From assembly GCA_022578605.1 (NCBI GenBank), contig MU394065.1:186001-250000 (forward strand): 64,000 nt of DNA. Reading direction: 5' to 3'. Below are positions 11,132 to 23,362 of this stretch, one piece after another. The position numbers were made by a program, and so were the translations under genes. The DNA is from Camillea tinctor. Lineage: Eukaryota > Ascomycota > Sordariomycetes > Xylariales > Xylariaceae. Positions within the stretch are counted from its first letter, which is position 1, and every line of letters begins with the position of its first letter. Below the pieces are notes generated by a model. It saw only the letters and a list, made by a program, of their open reading frames with translations, had not been told where the DNA came from and ran no database searches.

Positions 11132-12638
11132 TCAACGGCGGCGACGGTTGAGGCCGTGGATATTCATCGAGTACTTCCACAGACTCTTGTACTTGGGCTT
11201 TCTCCTCTTGGCTTCCCAACCTCTGGCCTTCTTGGGTCCCTTGAGGGAGTAGACCCGCTTGAACTTGAATTCGATGTCGGCGCCCGGTACGCCGGCCCGC
11301 TCCATAACACCGGCCGTGCCCTCGTCCCAGATCGTCCTGAATATGTTGAACCCAACCGGAGTCAGGTCGAATTTGTCTCGGTAGCTCTTAAGACTGAACC
11401 CGTCTCGGGCGCTGTAGAGCTCGCGTAGCTTGGCAATATCTAGGGTCTCCCCGGGCTTCTGCTCCAGAACGAATACGGATAGACGATGGTACGGGGCGCC
11501 TTTCTGAGAAAAGGCCGGGAGCCAGGGAACGGCTAGTTGCGTCTCCTTATCCACTTTACTTAAGGGCAGTGATGGCTGGTCGGGCGCAATGGGTACGTTG
11601 GCGGCAAGGTAATGGCAGCGCCGTTCGAAGCAGTCGTCCTCGGCATTGGGAACATCGGAATCCATGACGGCCACTGAGACCAGACGCTCACCAGGATTGA
11701 AGACTTGAACCTTCAAACGCGGAGGGACCTCGGTTATGCGGGAATCTAGAATCTCGCCAGGGTCGACCTTGATTCGGCGGAAGAAGAGTTGCACATCGGC
11801 AATGGGGTCGAACTTGGGCAGCACGTCAGGGACGATATTCAATTGCTCAATACGCTGGGTTATGATCTTATAGGGCATGCCACGCCATTTGCGCTCGGCG
11901 AGGTACCGGTAGATGGGCTTGTTCATATCCCCTGTAGTATGGTTTAGCATATGCCTGAAAGGGTGAGAAGGGAAAGGGGAAGGGGGAGGGGAAGATAGAG
12001 GTATAGCTAGCTAGCTAATGCTTACCGAAGCCGTCCTCAAACCGCCGCTTAACGAGGGGGTCGTTGATATCGACGAGTATCTTGAGCTCCTCGATGTACT
12101 TGCGCAAGCTGGCCAGGCGCAGGTTCTTCTTGCGCTCGCCGCCGGGGACCTGTTCGGCGGGGGTGGCCTCGAGGCGCTTGATCTTGGCTATCTCCTTAGC
12201 GAGGTGGCGCAGCTTCTCCTGGCGGTCCTCCTTCAGGAAACGGCGGGCCTCCTGGAAGCATTGGTAGGGCAGCTGCTCGAAGGGCAGGTTCTCGGAAGAC
12301 CGCAGGGCAGCACGGCGACGCCGCGAACCTATGGGCGGGGTGCCCATACGGGCTAGCTTGCGTTCGGCCCAGGGGGCGGTGGTGGTGTCCCGGTCCATGA
12401 GACGCTCTCGCATAGGGAGTTCTGACTTGTTCTCAGCCGAGGGTGGTGATGATGATGACGGGGGTGGAGGGGATGGAGGTTTAGCAGAGGTATTAGTGGT
12501 GGTGGTGATGGTGTCATCTTGTCTCGATGCGGTCCTGGAAAAAGCGCGGAGCAAATGTGTGGAATTGCTCTGTAGAATAAGGCGGTCTTGTCGTAGAGAC
12601 TGTGCAAGGGGTCTTGCGACCCTCTGACAGCTCGACAT
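11132..12638 (-). CDS. Mitochondrial large-subunit ribosomal protein mL38 (MRPL35-like)
   Basis: Structural protein of the mitoribosomal 54S subunit with a phosphatidylethanolamine-binding-protein (PEBP) fold. Exons are 12638-12026 and 11931-11132, product 470 aa. The acceptor was placed after ...ACTACAG (AG at 11933-11932), not at the more 5' TTTCAG, because only this choice keeps frame and yields [20 protein letters not shown]. The N-terminal 90 residues are basic, Ser/Thr/Pro-rich and acid-poor at first, as expected for a mitochondrial presequence. The PEBP part spans about residues 270-420, with [10 protein letters not shown] and [10 protein letters not shown] at the usual ligand-pocket positions. 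The C-terminus is strongly basic ([15 protein letters not shown]). It is divergent from uL4m. Confidence 0.92.
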
Positions 12639-13024
12639 GGTGTTTTTGGTGTTTCGTAAGTTGTCGTTGTTGTTGTTACGAAAATGGGGGGTTTTTTTTT
12701 TGGTTTTTTCTTTTCTTTTCTTTTTCCAATTGGAGAATTCAAACTCAATTTCAAACTCAAAATTAAAGTTCAGATGCTTTTCACCTTAGCCCCACTTATC
12801 GTAGTTGTTAAGCCCCTCAAGCTCCTCAAGCCCCTCCAGCCCACCTTGTCCCCTCATTTTAATTGGTTCACTCCCCCCTCCCCCTTCTCCCCATCCTGGT
12901 CTTTCATCTTCTTCCGCAACACCAAAAAAAAAAATCCAGCTTAAGATCTAATCTTGGGGTCTATATGTATTTCCCTATATCTTTTCACCAATTCTAACCC
13001 GACATTGCGTCTGAGGTCACAGCA
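12639..13024. promoter_or_regulatory. Shared mL38 / uL4m promoter with three CCAAT motifs
   Basis: 386-bp head-to-head spacer between two mitoribosomal genes. CCAAT pentamers occur as a palindromic CCAATTGG at 12726-12733, as ATTGG at 12862-12866 and as CCAAT at 12988-12992. CCAAT is the site of the HAP/CBC complex, which controls respiratory genes in fungi. Poly-T and C-rich tracts fill the rest. The motifs are seen; HAP control is inferred. Confidence 0.55.
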
Positions 13025-14158
13025 ATGACGAGTAAGGCAGTCAGAGGCCTCAATGAGGCCATGAGGTCCCTCAGCCTCTCCTCCCAGACGTGTAGAGAAA
13101 TGCTTTCTGTATGTCATCCTCATCCTCATCCTCATCCTTATCCCATCCTCCAATCCACTTATCTATACTCTACCGTAACCAGCAGGAAGTTGACATTGGT
13201 CGCAACTTATATAGCATCGCATACCCATTACCGCCTCCTCCTCTTCTATCTCCACCAACTTCACCCGTTCCATGGCCACTGAGGCCCCTCTACCTGCATG
13301 GAGACCAGGTTTGCCTGCCTGACGTCTATTCCCAAACCTCAAATCTCCTAACCTCTGCCCCTCATAGCTACCACTGTTCCCCTGACCATCTTCGATTTCC
13401 CCTCTTGCGAACCGAAACGTCTCGAGTCTTGGTCTGTCAAGCACCTCAACCTTCCTCTGCGCCGGGATCTTCTCCATCTGGCTGTCGTTTTCGAGGGTGA
13501 CAACACGCGCCAGGGTACGGCCTCGAGCAAGACACGATGGGAAGTGCGTGGATCAGGTCGCAAGATCAAACCCCAGAAAGGTCTAGGAACCGCGCGTGCC
13601 GGCGACCGTAACTCGCCGATCCGGCGAGGTGGAGGAAAAGTCTTTGGTCCGAAGCCGCGCGACTTTGGCACCAAGATGACGCGCAAGGCCTACGATGTGG
13701 CCTGGCGCACCGCCCTGAGCTACCGCTACCGGCGCGGCCAGCTCGTCGTGTGTGAGGACGGAATGGAGCTGCCCCTTCCAGCCGAGTTCGAGACCATGGT
13801 CCAAAACGGCGAGCTGAACAACAAGGAGCTACAGGACAGTTTCATCTCCAAGTGGACGCGCCAAATCCTCGACACCAACGAATGGGGTCGCAGCCACGGC
13901 CGGAGCACCTTCATCACCACCAACTACCGCGAAGACCTTTTCCCTGCCCTCGACCTCGTGCCCAACTACGGCCGCGCCATGGACACCGAGGACGTGGACG
14001 TGAAAGACCTGCTGACTACCGGACGCATCATCGTAGAGAGGAGTGCCCTCTTGGACCTTATCGAGCGTCACCAGAGCGATCTCGTCACGAATGTATACTA
14101 TGTGAATCCGGCATTGCGGCCAACACCGCCTCAGAGTGGCAATGTCTTGGTTGAGTAG
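13025..14158 (+). CDS. Mitochondrial large-subunit ribosomal protein uL4m (YmL6-like)
   Basis: Universal L4-family protein of the mitoribosome large subunit; L4 contributes to the peptide exit tunnel. Exons are 13025-13108, 13215-13308 and 13368-14158, product 322 aa. Intron 1 has donor GTATGT and acceptor TATATAG. Intron 2 has the unusual donor GTTTGC but a good CTAAC branch and CATAG acceptor; removal joins ATEAPLPAWRP to ATTVPLTIFDFPS in frame. The N-terminus (MTSKAVRGLNEAMRSLSLSS) suits mitochondrial import. L4 hallmarks are TRWEVRGSGRKIKPQKGLG, ARAGDRNSPIRRGGG and VFGPKPRDFGTKMTRKAYD. A 3-exon model is needed because the second exon is not in the same frame as the third. Confidence 0.92.
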
Positions 14159-16136
14159 ACGAGTACGGGATAAGGAAGGAACCGAAAGAGAGAAAAAGAA
14201 AAAGTAATCAAAACCGAAATCATCTCACGATTTTGTACTGATTGTATACATATGTGCCTACATATTGTAGGCCTATACACCATCGGGGAGGAATATGAAT
14301 AGACGCCTTCGTGGGCTGTGGCCAGTCATATTCTCGACGTAGCCACAAGTCGAATTTTACCCCACGTGATATAAGAAGAACGGAAATAGGAGAGACAGCT
14401 ACATCAATGTACAATATTCGAATTCGTCAAGACACGTCGTCTTGCATTCTGTTCATGTCCGGCCACATACTCAAGTAACCCATTCAGAGATGTTCTTGAT
14501 GGAACTTCACTATGAATTAGTCGTCTTGCTAATTGAGGTTGGAAATTACACAGATGCCAACTCTCTTTTACAGTAGCTAAGCCAGCCAACCAGGCCTGAA
14601 TAGTTGTTGTGGAGCTCAATTCACCCAACAGCACTTTGTATTGAAGACATACAGCTACAGAGCGGGAAATAATGAACGATAGAGCGAGTAAAGGCAGCCT
14701 TCTCTTTGCATTTTCTGAAAATACGGCAATCTGATATCACTTATCAATATTTTTTTCTTGGAATGGTATGTGGTGCATGGTGCGTGGCAGTACATCCGTT
14801 CCCCCATCTCCCCCAAACCCCTGTTCGCAAGCCAATTGTGGGTGGAAGCAATTCAGCGAGTGATTGAACGCCCCCTCGCCCTACCCTTCATTCTTGGCCC
14901 CCAATCACAGATACCATTTATTATCCACGCAGCTACGTCAAAGTGGTCAAGTCAACAAACTATCAAGTTGAATGTTACGACTCAACTCCGTCGACCTTTT
15001 TTTCCTATTCCCGTTTCCCCTAGTTGGACCCCTACTCCTCCCCCTGTCCGCCTTGCCGTACGGAATGGAATCCTATTTACCGTTGAAGCTGCTCTTGGTT
15101 GTCCTATATGAGTAAAGATTTTCTCTTACCTGTTCTACACAGTTTATCACCTTTTTTCTTTTTGCCCCGCCCCCCATTATACTTCATCCGGAAGTCCGTC
15201 CGTACTTGTTTCCTCCCCAATTCCTATACAGTTCGCTCTGTTTATTTTTGCTTTTTTTTTTCAAACCCCTTCCCATTTTCATGCTCGGGAAAAGATCTTG
15301 CTTATGGAAAAAATGATGATGACGTAGATCTCTTCCTTCTCTTCCATCAGATTCTTCTCTTACCCTTTCTAGGTCTTTTCTCTTTTCTTTTTCCTTTTCT
15401 TCCTTCGACCTTCCCCCTAAGTTGATTGGCCGATCCTGACATACCTACATATGTACATTTCCAGCCCTAGGATTTTCCTTCCCCCACCCTCATCTCCGAT
15501 TCGTCAATGATATAGATCCAAAAGGGAACACACAGAAAAATAGGGCGGAGATCTGTAAAGAAGAGAAAAGAATGCGAGGAGCAAAACTTATGATGTCAAT
15601 TTCGTATGTTGTCATCGTGCCTACGCAGCCCTTTCTCTTAGATAAACAGGGCTGCATATGCTCGAGAACAAAAACAGAAAAAGATACACGTTATACCTCA
15701 TAACCCCTTTCTTTTCCACCCCGAAACGGTGGGAGGACGTAAGATGAATACGAGATATTAGATCTACTATATAGATCGCATATGTGCACATCACACCCCA
15801 CCACCACCTACTTTCGTGCCATTCCCAAATTTGGTAATAAGTAAGCCACAGCCCATAGCCTTGCAGGTACATTTTGCTTTTTCCATTTTCCTTCGCATCG
15901 ACCCCCCGGCATGTGGAGAAAAGGAGGGAAAAAAGCAAAAAGGAAAGGAAATGAAAAGAACTAGAAAGATATATACCATACCGATTCCGACGTCATTTTC
16001 CATTCCTATTCCGTGTTCCCCGTCCCCCTTCCCCCTAGCCCCCGGTCCTCCCGTTTTCCGCGCGAACACGTCAAAGTGGGGCATCGGTCAGAAATCCCGA
16101 TTTCCCCAGCGCCAGGAAAAGAGAGGGAGGCAGCCC

Positions 16137-16373
16137 GACGTCAAAAAACACCCGACTCTCATTTAGACAGTCACCAACTTTAATAATTATTTTCGTGCAC
16201 CAAATCAAGTAAATAAGTTATAAAAATTTTAGAATAAGAAAAAGAATGTTCTAATTAACCTAATTATTTATTGTTAAAGTTACTACTTTGCATACCTATT
16301 TAGTTATTGTGGTTTTAGTAAAGGACATCATTAGTTAAAAGTTGAAGGTGAGAGTCGGGTGTTTTTTGACGTC
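16137..16373. mobile_element. MITE-like element with 25-bp perfect terminal inverted repeats
   Basis: The left end 16137-16161 (starts GACGTCAAAAAACACCCGAC) is the exact reverse complement of the right end 16349-16373. The 237-bp unit has a clearly AT-rich interior unlike its GC-richer flanks and no ORF. Inside the perfect repeats, CACCAACTTTAATAAT (left, near 16171) again resembles the reverse complement of the right arm near 16328-16348, so the inverted repeat continues imperfectly after a short insertion. No duplication lies outside the arms. If the palindromic ACGT at 16138-16141 and 16370-16373 (one base inside each GACGTC) is read as a duplicated target, the element proper is CAAAAAACACCC...GGGTGTTTTTTG. 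The superfamily is not identified. Confidence 0.65.
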
Positions 16374-16789
16374 TTTCTGGGAGGGAAGGATGGAGGGGCG
16401 TACGGGAAACAAGATATCGCTTGCAGGGAATGGGTTAAAGGAAGAGAGGAAAGAGGAAAGAGGAAAGAAATGAGGTCATCATCAGATCAGATCAGGTTAG
16501 GTGAAGTGCTAGGTCAGATATTACATACATACAGATAGAAACAGACTTATATCATACTTGGAAACGTAAAAAAAAACCTATCCTTTTTTTTTTCCCCTTT
16601 CCTGTTATGATAATAAAACGTACCTACGTAACCTACATTGCATTATATCCACCACACACATAACCTACCTACATATCTAAGTTACCTAAAGTACTTTACA
16701 TATATATTTCATATGCAGATGGCTAGCTAAAGGGTATACGTAAGCGTATGTATGTATGTGTGAATATGTATGTGTAGCCTTACCTCACT

Positions 16790-16806
16790 CCCCCCCCCCC
16801 CCCCCC
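16790..16806. repeat. Homopolymer run of 17 C
   Basis: Uninterrupted C tract flanked by ATGT microsatellite; it could form a G-quadruplex or i-motif and is prone to length error in sequencing. Confidence 0.9.
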
Positions 16807-19800
16807 TATGTAATAGGCTATACCACAACTAGCCTACTTACACCAGCTCCACCACCGACAACAGCATCAACCCACAATCTCTCTTTTGAGCCCCAAGAAC
16901 CTGATTTTCCCGCATCTCCTTCCCGTCAGCCCGTCATACAGCCAGAAAATACCAAACGAGAGAGGGTGTGTGGTGGCTTGCCGTGTCCTACAGCTGTATG
17001 CTGTGCGCCCCCGTACGACCGAACCTATGATTTACCTCCTGGGGTCCCCCTCCCCTTCGGTACCTACATACGTAGCTAGCTGCATACGATCTGTAGGTAT
17101 GTGCTTCTTTGCGTAGTAAAAGCCTCATTCTTTCTCTCCCCCCCCCTCTGGCGTTAGGTTGGGTTAGGTAGGTACGTATTATCACTCAACCTATATCGAT
17201 CCTGCATGTGTGTGGTACACATATGAACAAAGCATGAAAAAATATATATATAATAATAATTCAAGATTACAGAAACACACACGAACACGTATTTGTGTAT
17301 ATCGATAATACCTACCTACCTGTCTACCTACCTGTCTACTATTTCGTCTTCTTCTCTGTTCCATGTCTTTCCCTGCTTTTACAAAGCCACATAGGCATGT
17401 GTGTATGTGCATATATATAGAGGCGTATGTACGTGTATATACGTGCGAAGATACGTATGTGTACGGCTTTGTGCGTCTGTACTAGACTAAGAAGAAGAAG
17501 AAAAGCTTATCCTGAGTAGGAAAAGGGGTATAATATATTAAAATCAGAAGGATCATAGATAGATAGATGGTTAGATTAGGACCAGGTTATGACTTGTCGT
17601 CGTCTCACCACGTACGGCAGAGAACATCCTATAGCCCCCTTTTTTCCCTCTCTCTATCAGTCTATCTGTCTTTATTACCCTTTTTTATAGCCTTATTTAT
17701 TTGTTTGGTTACTTGCTTTCCGTTATACGAGCTATGTGGTACGGGGCTGGGCTGGATATCTAGTACCGATGTTATACGGAAAGTGAGTAATACCTGATAA
17801 ATGGTATGACTGGTGATACATGGGCATTAGGCAGAGAAGGTAAGTAAGTTAGGTAGGTAGGTGTACCACGGTCATTGTTTATTTATTAGTATTATTCGAA
17901 TTATCTCTGCCCCTTTACCCATTATCCGTCCTATCATTTTCATCACCTACCTATCCACTTTACACACGCAAATCAATTCTATACCTTATCCGCCGAGTCC
18001 CCATCACGTAATATTCGACAAGTCTCGTCACCTACATATATGGGATCTATATATAGGTAACATATGTATGGCATGTTTATGTGCTTATTCAGTACCTTAT
18101 ATGTTTCTGCATGCAGATAATATCGGTATTTATTCCCCTTTTTTTCTGGGAAGAAGGAGAGAAGTGATATATACGGGAATAAAAAAAAGGGAGGTGCTAG
18201 GAAAAGGCTTCAGAATTTTTTTTTTCTGGATTTTACAATCCCCTTCTTCTCCTTGTCAACCCACGACATGTAGGTAGTTAAGAATCTAACTCATTTCTTT
18301 TTTTCAACTTACCACACTCACAAATTCTCAAATCCAACACATATACACACTACTTCATTCCTACTAACACTTATAAAAGATTACCAAGAAACAGAAAATA
18401 AAATTATACTGGGGAGAATTGAATCTGTTTGGTAGTGCCACGAATCGGGAGAGGGGGAAGGGGGCAAATGGGGGAAGAGGAGTATGGGGAGTTTCCAGCA
18501 AAAGAGGAACAAACAAAAAAAGAAACCTCCTTCCTAGTACCGTACACTAGCGCCAAATATGTACGTACACACCTATGTGTTGTTTCGGTCTAGCCCGGCC
18601 GGGAACGGGGCTCCGAGCATCTGGAACCCGCCCTTGACGTTGTAACCGGCGGGCGCACTTTTTGGTGGGGTTGCAGTAGGTGCACGCGCACCTATATGTC
18701 AGGGGCCGCCACCCGCCGCCGAACCATCCCCCCCCCCCCATGCACAGCCTGTCAACCTTTGTTCTCCTGGGGTCGACGATCCGTTCTAGAACATCCAACA
18801 AGTGCCCTTTTATTTTTTTTTTGCCCTTTCTTGCTTTCTCCGGCTCTTATCCTATCTTCGGGGTTTACTTGTCATTCGTAAAAAAAGAGTTTTACTCGAT
18901 GCAAAGGATACCTCTTCTCTCCCCTCTCCCCCTTTTTTCTCCTCTTCCCGTCCAGGTAGCAAGTATCATCTTGTATGAAATTTGTGTAGTAAGGTTTCCG
19001 TTGGGGGTAGTTAAAGGAGATGCACAGTAAATGAGAAACAGAGGAAAAGACAACCTTTTTTTCTTGCTCTCCAAATTGCGTCCACTCTCAATTTCTGGGG
19101 GTTTTTGCATGAAGAAGCCTGTTGTAAGTTTTAATGATCCATGCCGGTCTATTATTACCTACTCCAGTTTCGGGATTTGCGGGTCCTCCCAGCCGCCTTC
19201 GCGGCCACGGACACGGCGTCCGAGAGCCCGTCGATTTTCGGCTCTTCCTTTTTAGCTAAGTCGTTTTTGTCGTATTAGTCCGCTTCCGAATCAACCCATT
19301 GAACAAGATCGATCCGGCCGAGTAAGTCCATTCCACTTTTTTTTTTTAACTCCCTTTTCTCCCGGGTTACCGTCGTCGTATATCAACCGAAAAATCTTGA
19401 GGTTACCGGGACACCGGGATTCCAGATAACAAAATACTTCCTTGGCAGGAACTTCACTAAGAGATGGAAAAGTTTTCGTGTTTCTCGTTAAAAAAAAAGT
19501 GTTCCCGTCATATAGCCTCATTTCCCAGGACAGCCACCCAGCCCATGAATTGCCCATTAGGGTATATAACTGACCCAAATTTTAGCAATCGTCTATCCCA
19601 CATTCCCAGATAACGCCATGCCGCGAAGACCATCGTCAGCCCATCAAAAGGCTCCAATTATAGCCAGCATCATTAAGAAAACAGGCCAAGAAGGGACTAT
19701 CTCTGATAAAGTGCTAGTTTTTCTGCAAATTCTCCCAACTGAAATGTGCCCCAAGATTCCTTGTTCGTGGAAACTAGATGCTATTTCCCCCCTTGTTGTC

Positions 19801-19866
19801 CATTAGGGGTTATCTTTTTTTTCCCCCTTTGGTTTGATTATCTTTTCATTTTATTTTGTTTTCGGG

Positions 19867-20997
19867 TCAACGAATGGGTGGGTCTTGGAATGTGCCGTTC
19901 ATCATAGGCATTCCATCAAAGTCAGTGCCATCATCAGGGGTTGGCGTTGAGCTAGGGTCTGCATGGTGGAAGCCATGCTCTGCTGGCAGTTGCACCCTTC
20001 CTCCAGGGGTGCTGGGAGGTATGCTTGCTCGATAAAATAACGGCGATGTTACCGTGTCGTTGTTAAATAGAGGGATACTCCCATGCTGAGATGTAGTTGT
20101 ACTAGGGCTCAGCAAATCCGGGCTAGTAACTTGATAACCAGACATGGAAGACATGCTCCCGTGTCGAGTATTAGGGCCTGGTGGTGGACCAAAGTTGGCC
20201 AGCATCTGGTCGTATCGCTCACCCGTCCCCATGACAAATCTTTTGGCTTCGTTCTCAAGCCATTTGTTGATATTGGCATCATGGCAATTGGCATGGACCA
20301 TGAGTTCAGATCTGATCCGGCTTGCTTCATCAAGCAGACCGTTGTACTCCATCTGGAGATGAGAGTGCTGGGATTCCAAAGTGAGCTTGGCTCCTTCTAG
20401 GTCTGACACCCATTCTTTCTTCTTTTGTCGACACTTTGTTGCCGCAACTCGGTTCCTCTCGAGAAACCTGTTTCTCTTAAACCCCTCCACCTCGGGGCCT
20501 ACCTCCTCTCTCGGTTTCTGCTTTCGGCCTCGCCTCCTTCCGGAAGAGGGGGTAGGAAGGGAAAAGTCGATGCTCTCGGCAAAGTCCTGTGGCCTCCTGG
20601 TGGACTCGGTAGGGAGGTTTTCTGGAGTGACAAGTTGTTGTGACACGCGCGTCTCCGGTGTTGATGCAGACCCACTGGATAGTCCCGGCGATTCAAGTTG
20701 GGCCGAGGCGAGATGTGGTGTGGCGGGAAGCCCTAGCTTTGCATGGGAGGATTTGTGACCTCTGGCGCGATGGGTAGATGGGCATGATAAGGCGGGAGCC
20801 GTTGGGCAAGAGCTTGGGGGGTAGTACCCTGGAGTGGGAGGTGCATCGAGAGAGAAGTCGCCGCCATAGGTACCATGGGTAGAATGCGGATGATGGAAGA
20901 TAGCCGGTGGAGCTTCCGCGTGGCCATCAAAGAAACCGTAATCACCATCGTTGTCTTCCCGAGGGCCATAGTTGAAGAAGTTGGGGGTCCCGTCCAT
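19867..20997 (-). CDS. ATF/CREB-type bZIP transcription factor
   Basis: Single-exon gene, 376 aa. The basic region and zipper lie at about residues 174-236. FKRNRFLERNRVAATKCRQK is the DNA-contacting segment (N..AA..C/SR pattern). The heptads are L200, L207, L214, L221 and I228, followed by ELMVHANCHD, the Cys/His-containing extension common in the ATF/CREB group that binds CRE-like TGACG sites. The N-terminus (1-150) is Pro/Ser/His-rich with a possible phosphorylated SP/TP cluster; the C-terminus is Ser/Thr/Pro-rich (GPPPGPNTRHGSMSSMSG). Such fungal factors usually mediate stress, conidiation or metabolic responses, but the exact orthologue (AtfA, AtfB or other) cannot be set. There is a long upstream region and no close neighbour. 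Confidence 0.88.
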   Translation of the reverse strand: MDGTPNFFNYGPREDNDGDYGFFDGHAEAPPAIFHHPHSTHGTYGGDFSLDAPPTPGYYPPSSCPTAPALSCPSTHRARGHKSSHAKLGLPATPHLASAQLESPGLSSGSASTPETRVSQQLVTPENLPTESTRRPQDFAESIDFSLPTPSSGRRRGRKQKPREEVGPEVEGFKRNRFLERNRVAATKCRQKKKEWVSDLEGAKLTLESQHSHLQMEYNGLLDEASRIRSELMVHANCHDANINKWLENEAKRFVMGTGERYDQMLANFGPPPGPNTRHGSMSSMSGYQVTSPDLLSPSTTTSQHGSIPLFNNDTVTSPLFYRASIPPSTPGGRVQLPAEHGFHHADPSSTPTPDDGTDFDGMPMMNGTFQDPPIR

Positions 20998-21171
20998 GGC
21001 AGCTGGGAGAGCCTACAACTAGGCTCAAAGGTCTTGGGCGTCAATCAAGAGAAGGGATGGGGGCCTGATGCAAATCACTGCTTAGTGTGGAACGAAAGTA
21101 GTCGTCGCCCTTATCCGCGGAGGAGCGGATGGTGAGACGGCGTCGAAGGGGTGGTGATTGCGCATTCGGAG

Positions 21172-21207
21172 AGGGGGAGGGGGAGTGGTGGGAAGGGGGT
21201 GGGTGGG
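21172..21207 (+). repeat. G-rich tract upstream of the bZIP gene, potential G-quadruplex
   Basis: Runs of five, five, three, five, three and three G separated by 1-5 bases, within 250 bp upstream of the bZIP start (template side). Confidence 0.5.
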
Positions 21208-23330
21208 TAAGAGAAAGAGACACTAAAAGACGGTTGTGTGTGCGCGGCCACGATCAAGTAAGTACTATTGACTCGGGGACCAAATAGTAAGTGGCCTAGG
21301 TTGAGGCGTCTAGCTAATTCCCTCAGATGGTGATTCCAGAAAACAAAAGGACGGGGTCGAGAAGGGATGGATGATAAATACGGACGCTAGGTATTTGGAT
21401 AATGGGCGGCACTAGCGGATGAGGAGGAGGAGGAGGAGGTAAAGGTAAAGGTAAAGGTAGGTAGGTTATTCCATCTACCTTAGGCCCGCGGGACTAGAGT
21501 GAGCTTGGTAACGTGCCTTACCCAACCCGTACCAGGCTTCTAAACTTAGCCCTTCTACCTTTTTTACAGGAACAACAACAGGGGTAGCAGCTGTTGAGCC
21601 ACTCCAGATTCAGACCCAGAGTGCGTGCCAATCGCTATGCAACGCCCCGGTCTAAACTTTGTTTTGCTCAACCCCTCTACCTATTCCTTCCCCATCTCTT
21701 TTTAACCCAGTTTTCACTTTTATCCTGCCGTTGATAGGGTTGTCTGACTGGAAGCAAGGTTCGGTTCGAAGCTACTCGAGGGCGGCGTAATGTCGGCACA
21801 GGGGGGGGAGGGGGGAGGGGAGGAGACCTAGGAGGGGATGATGGGACTCGAAAAGAGACACAATTCTCTAACAATGGAATAACATGCGTTCTCTTAAGCG
21901 ATAGCCCTAAGACTGGTGCGGCTCCTGTGTCTCACGTAAGGACCATTGGTTGTTCTTTGGTTGAGGTAAACAGTCGAGATGTTTTTTTATTCTATTTTAT
22001 TTCTTTCGAGCCTCCTTAACCCATAGCGTGGGCGAGGAGTTAATACTAATTAGTGGACAATTGGCCCGGCGAACGGTAATGGCTGGCGTGCTGGTAACTG
22101 GTCCTTGTTTCGTGTGTTTGAACATGTCTAGACCTGGCCAAAGAAAAAAAGAAAAAGAAAAAAAAGCCACCACCACGGTTGAGGGGGCTTGAAGAAAAAA
22201 GAAGACCCAGAACGGGAGGCTTTGGGTAAGGTTACCAAATTGTTTCTAGGACCCGGAGAGATGCTGCTCTTGAATAACTAACATCCCCGATTTTCTCTCT
22301 GGATCTTCCAGGCAGCCCAATGGCAGAAATGTCGAATTACCTACCTCAAGACGGTCTCATGCGTGGTTATGTTCTTCTGGGCCTTGCTTCTCTTGCCACG
22401 CACCCGGCGCCATCGCCTGCGTAGAAGTGGCTATGCCAGTTACAGACAACATGGTTCCGCCGTGAGATGTTAAGGCAAAGTAAAGGTATGTATATTTAGT
22501 TAAGAAGAAACTTTAGATGACAAATGTGTAGAGTGAAAGGGAAAACATCCGACTGAAGAGACGAGGGTTGTCAATTGGCTACACTTTGCGTTTGCTTTTT
22601 ATGTTCTCGGTTGGTCTGGAAGATGGGATGAAGATTTGCGGTTCGTCCAGACACTCTTTTCACCTTACATTAGGTGGGATGTAGCAGAATGACTAACTAT
22701 GAAGCTACACCCACATCTTGGGAGCGAGATCGACAAACTCACGGTACCCCAGACCCATGTCGTATGTCATGTAGACAACGTGTGAGTTGTCGTGAGCTCT
22801 GAAGTCTATTCGTTTCCGTTACTTTCCCTATCCGTATAGCTTGGAGTTGATCAAATCGACTATTCCATGACGAGCAAGGGCGCGGGGGCCAAGACTAGGA
22901 CGCGGGTTCTAGAAGCCGATAACACACTAGTTTAACGGTCTGGCTGCGCCGGGTTTGGAGTTTTTAGTTTCGCCGGTGCGTTGCTCAAAGTCTGATTGGC
23001 ACATGACTATAGGTAGCGTTGACCTTGTTAACAGTCCGAAGAGATCGACATGACATATGCAAGTGTTCACGCGACGACCAGGCACCATATGTATTCAGGA
23101 GGCTCAAGAAATGATGAACAGTAGGTATGATGATGTTTATTCGGGACTGAGCTGGCAGTATACTGGAGCGAGGCGTCCCAATTAGGAAAGCTTCCTGGCA
23201 GGGCGAAGAGAAGGACCTAGCTGGCACCGCCAAACCCCTAGGTATTCTCTCTTTTTTTTCTTCTTCTACTAGTTTCCATTTCTCTTTAGTTCTTCTCTTT
23301 AGTTCCTCAAATTTGCTCTTTGATTGACGT

Positions 23331-23362
23331 TTCTTTTCTTTTCTTTTCTTTTCTTTTCTTTT
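23331..23362. repeat. TTTTC pentanucleotide microsatellite
   Basis: About six tandem copies of TTTTC, in gene-free sequence. Confidence 0.85.

Larger units (their letters stand above)
14159..19866. other. Gene-free region of about 5.7 kb
   Basis: No ORF here has convincing coding character; predicted ORFs follow pyrimidine or purine tracts. Contents: a MITE-like element (16137-16373), a run of 17 C (16790-16806), ATGT/TACC microsatellites (16740-17460) and several poly-T/C runs (18500-19000). A short clean ORF at 19618-19806 (MPRRPSSAHQ..., 62 aa) has no recognisable homology. Confidence 0.5.

Noticed and set aside
11954..11959. TTTCAG acceptor nearer the donor in the mL38 intron
   Set aside because: It breaks the reading frame; the downstream ACTACAG keeps it and gives the conserved [11 protein letters not shown].
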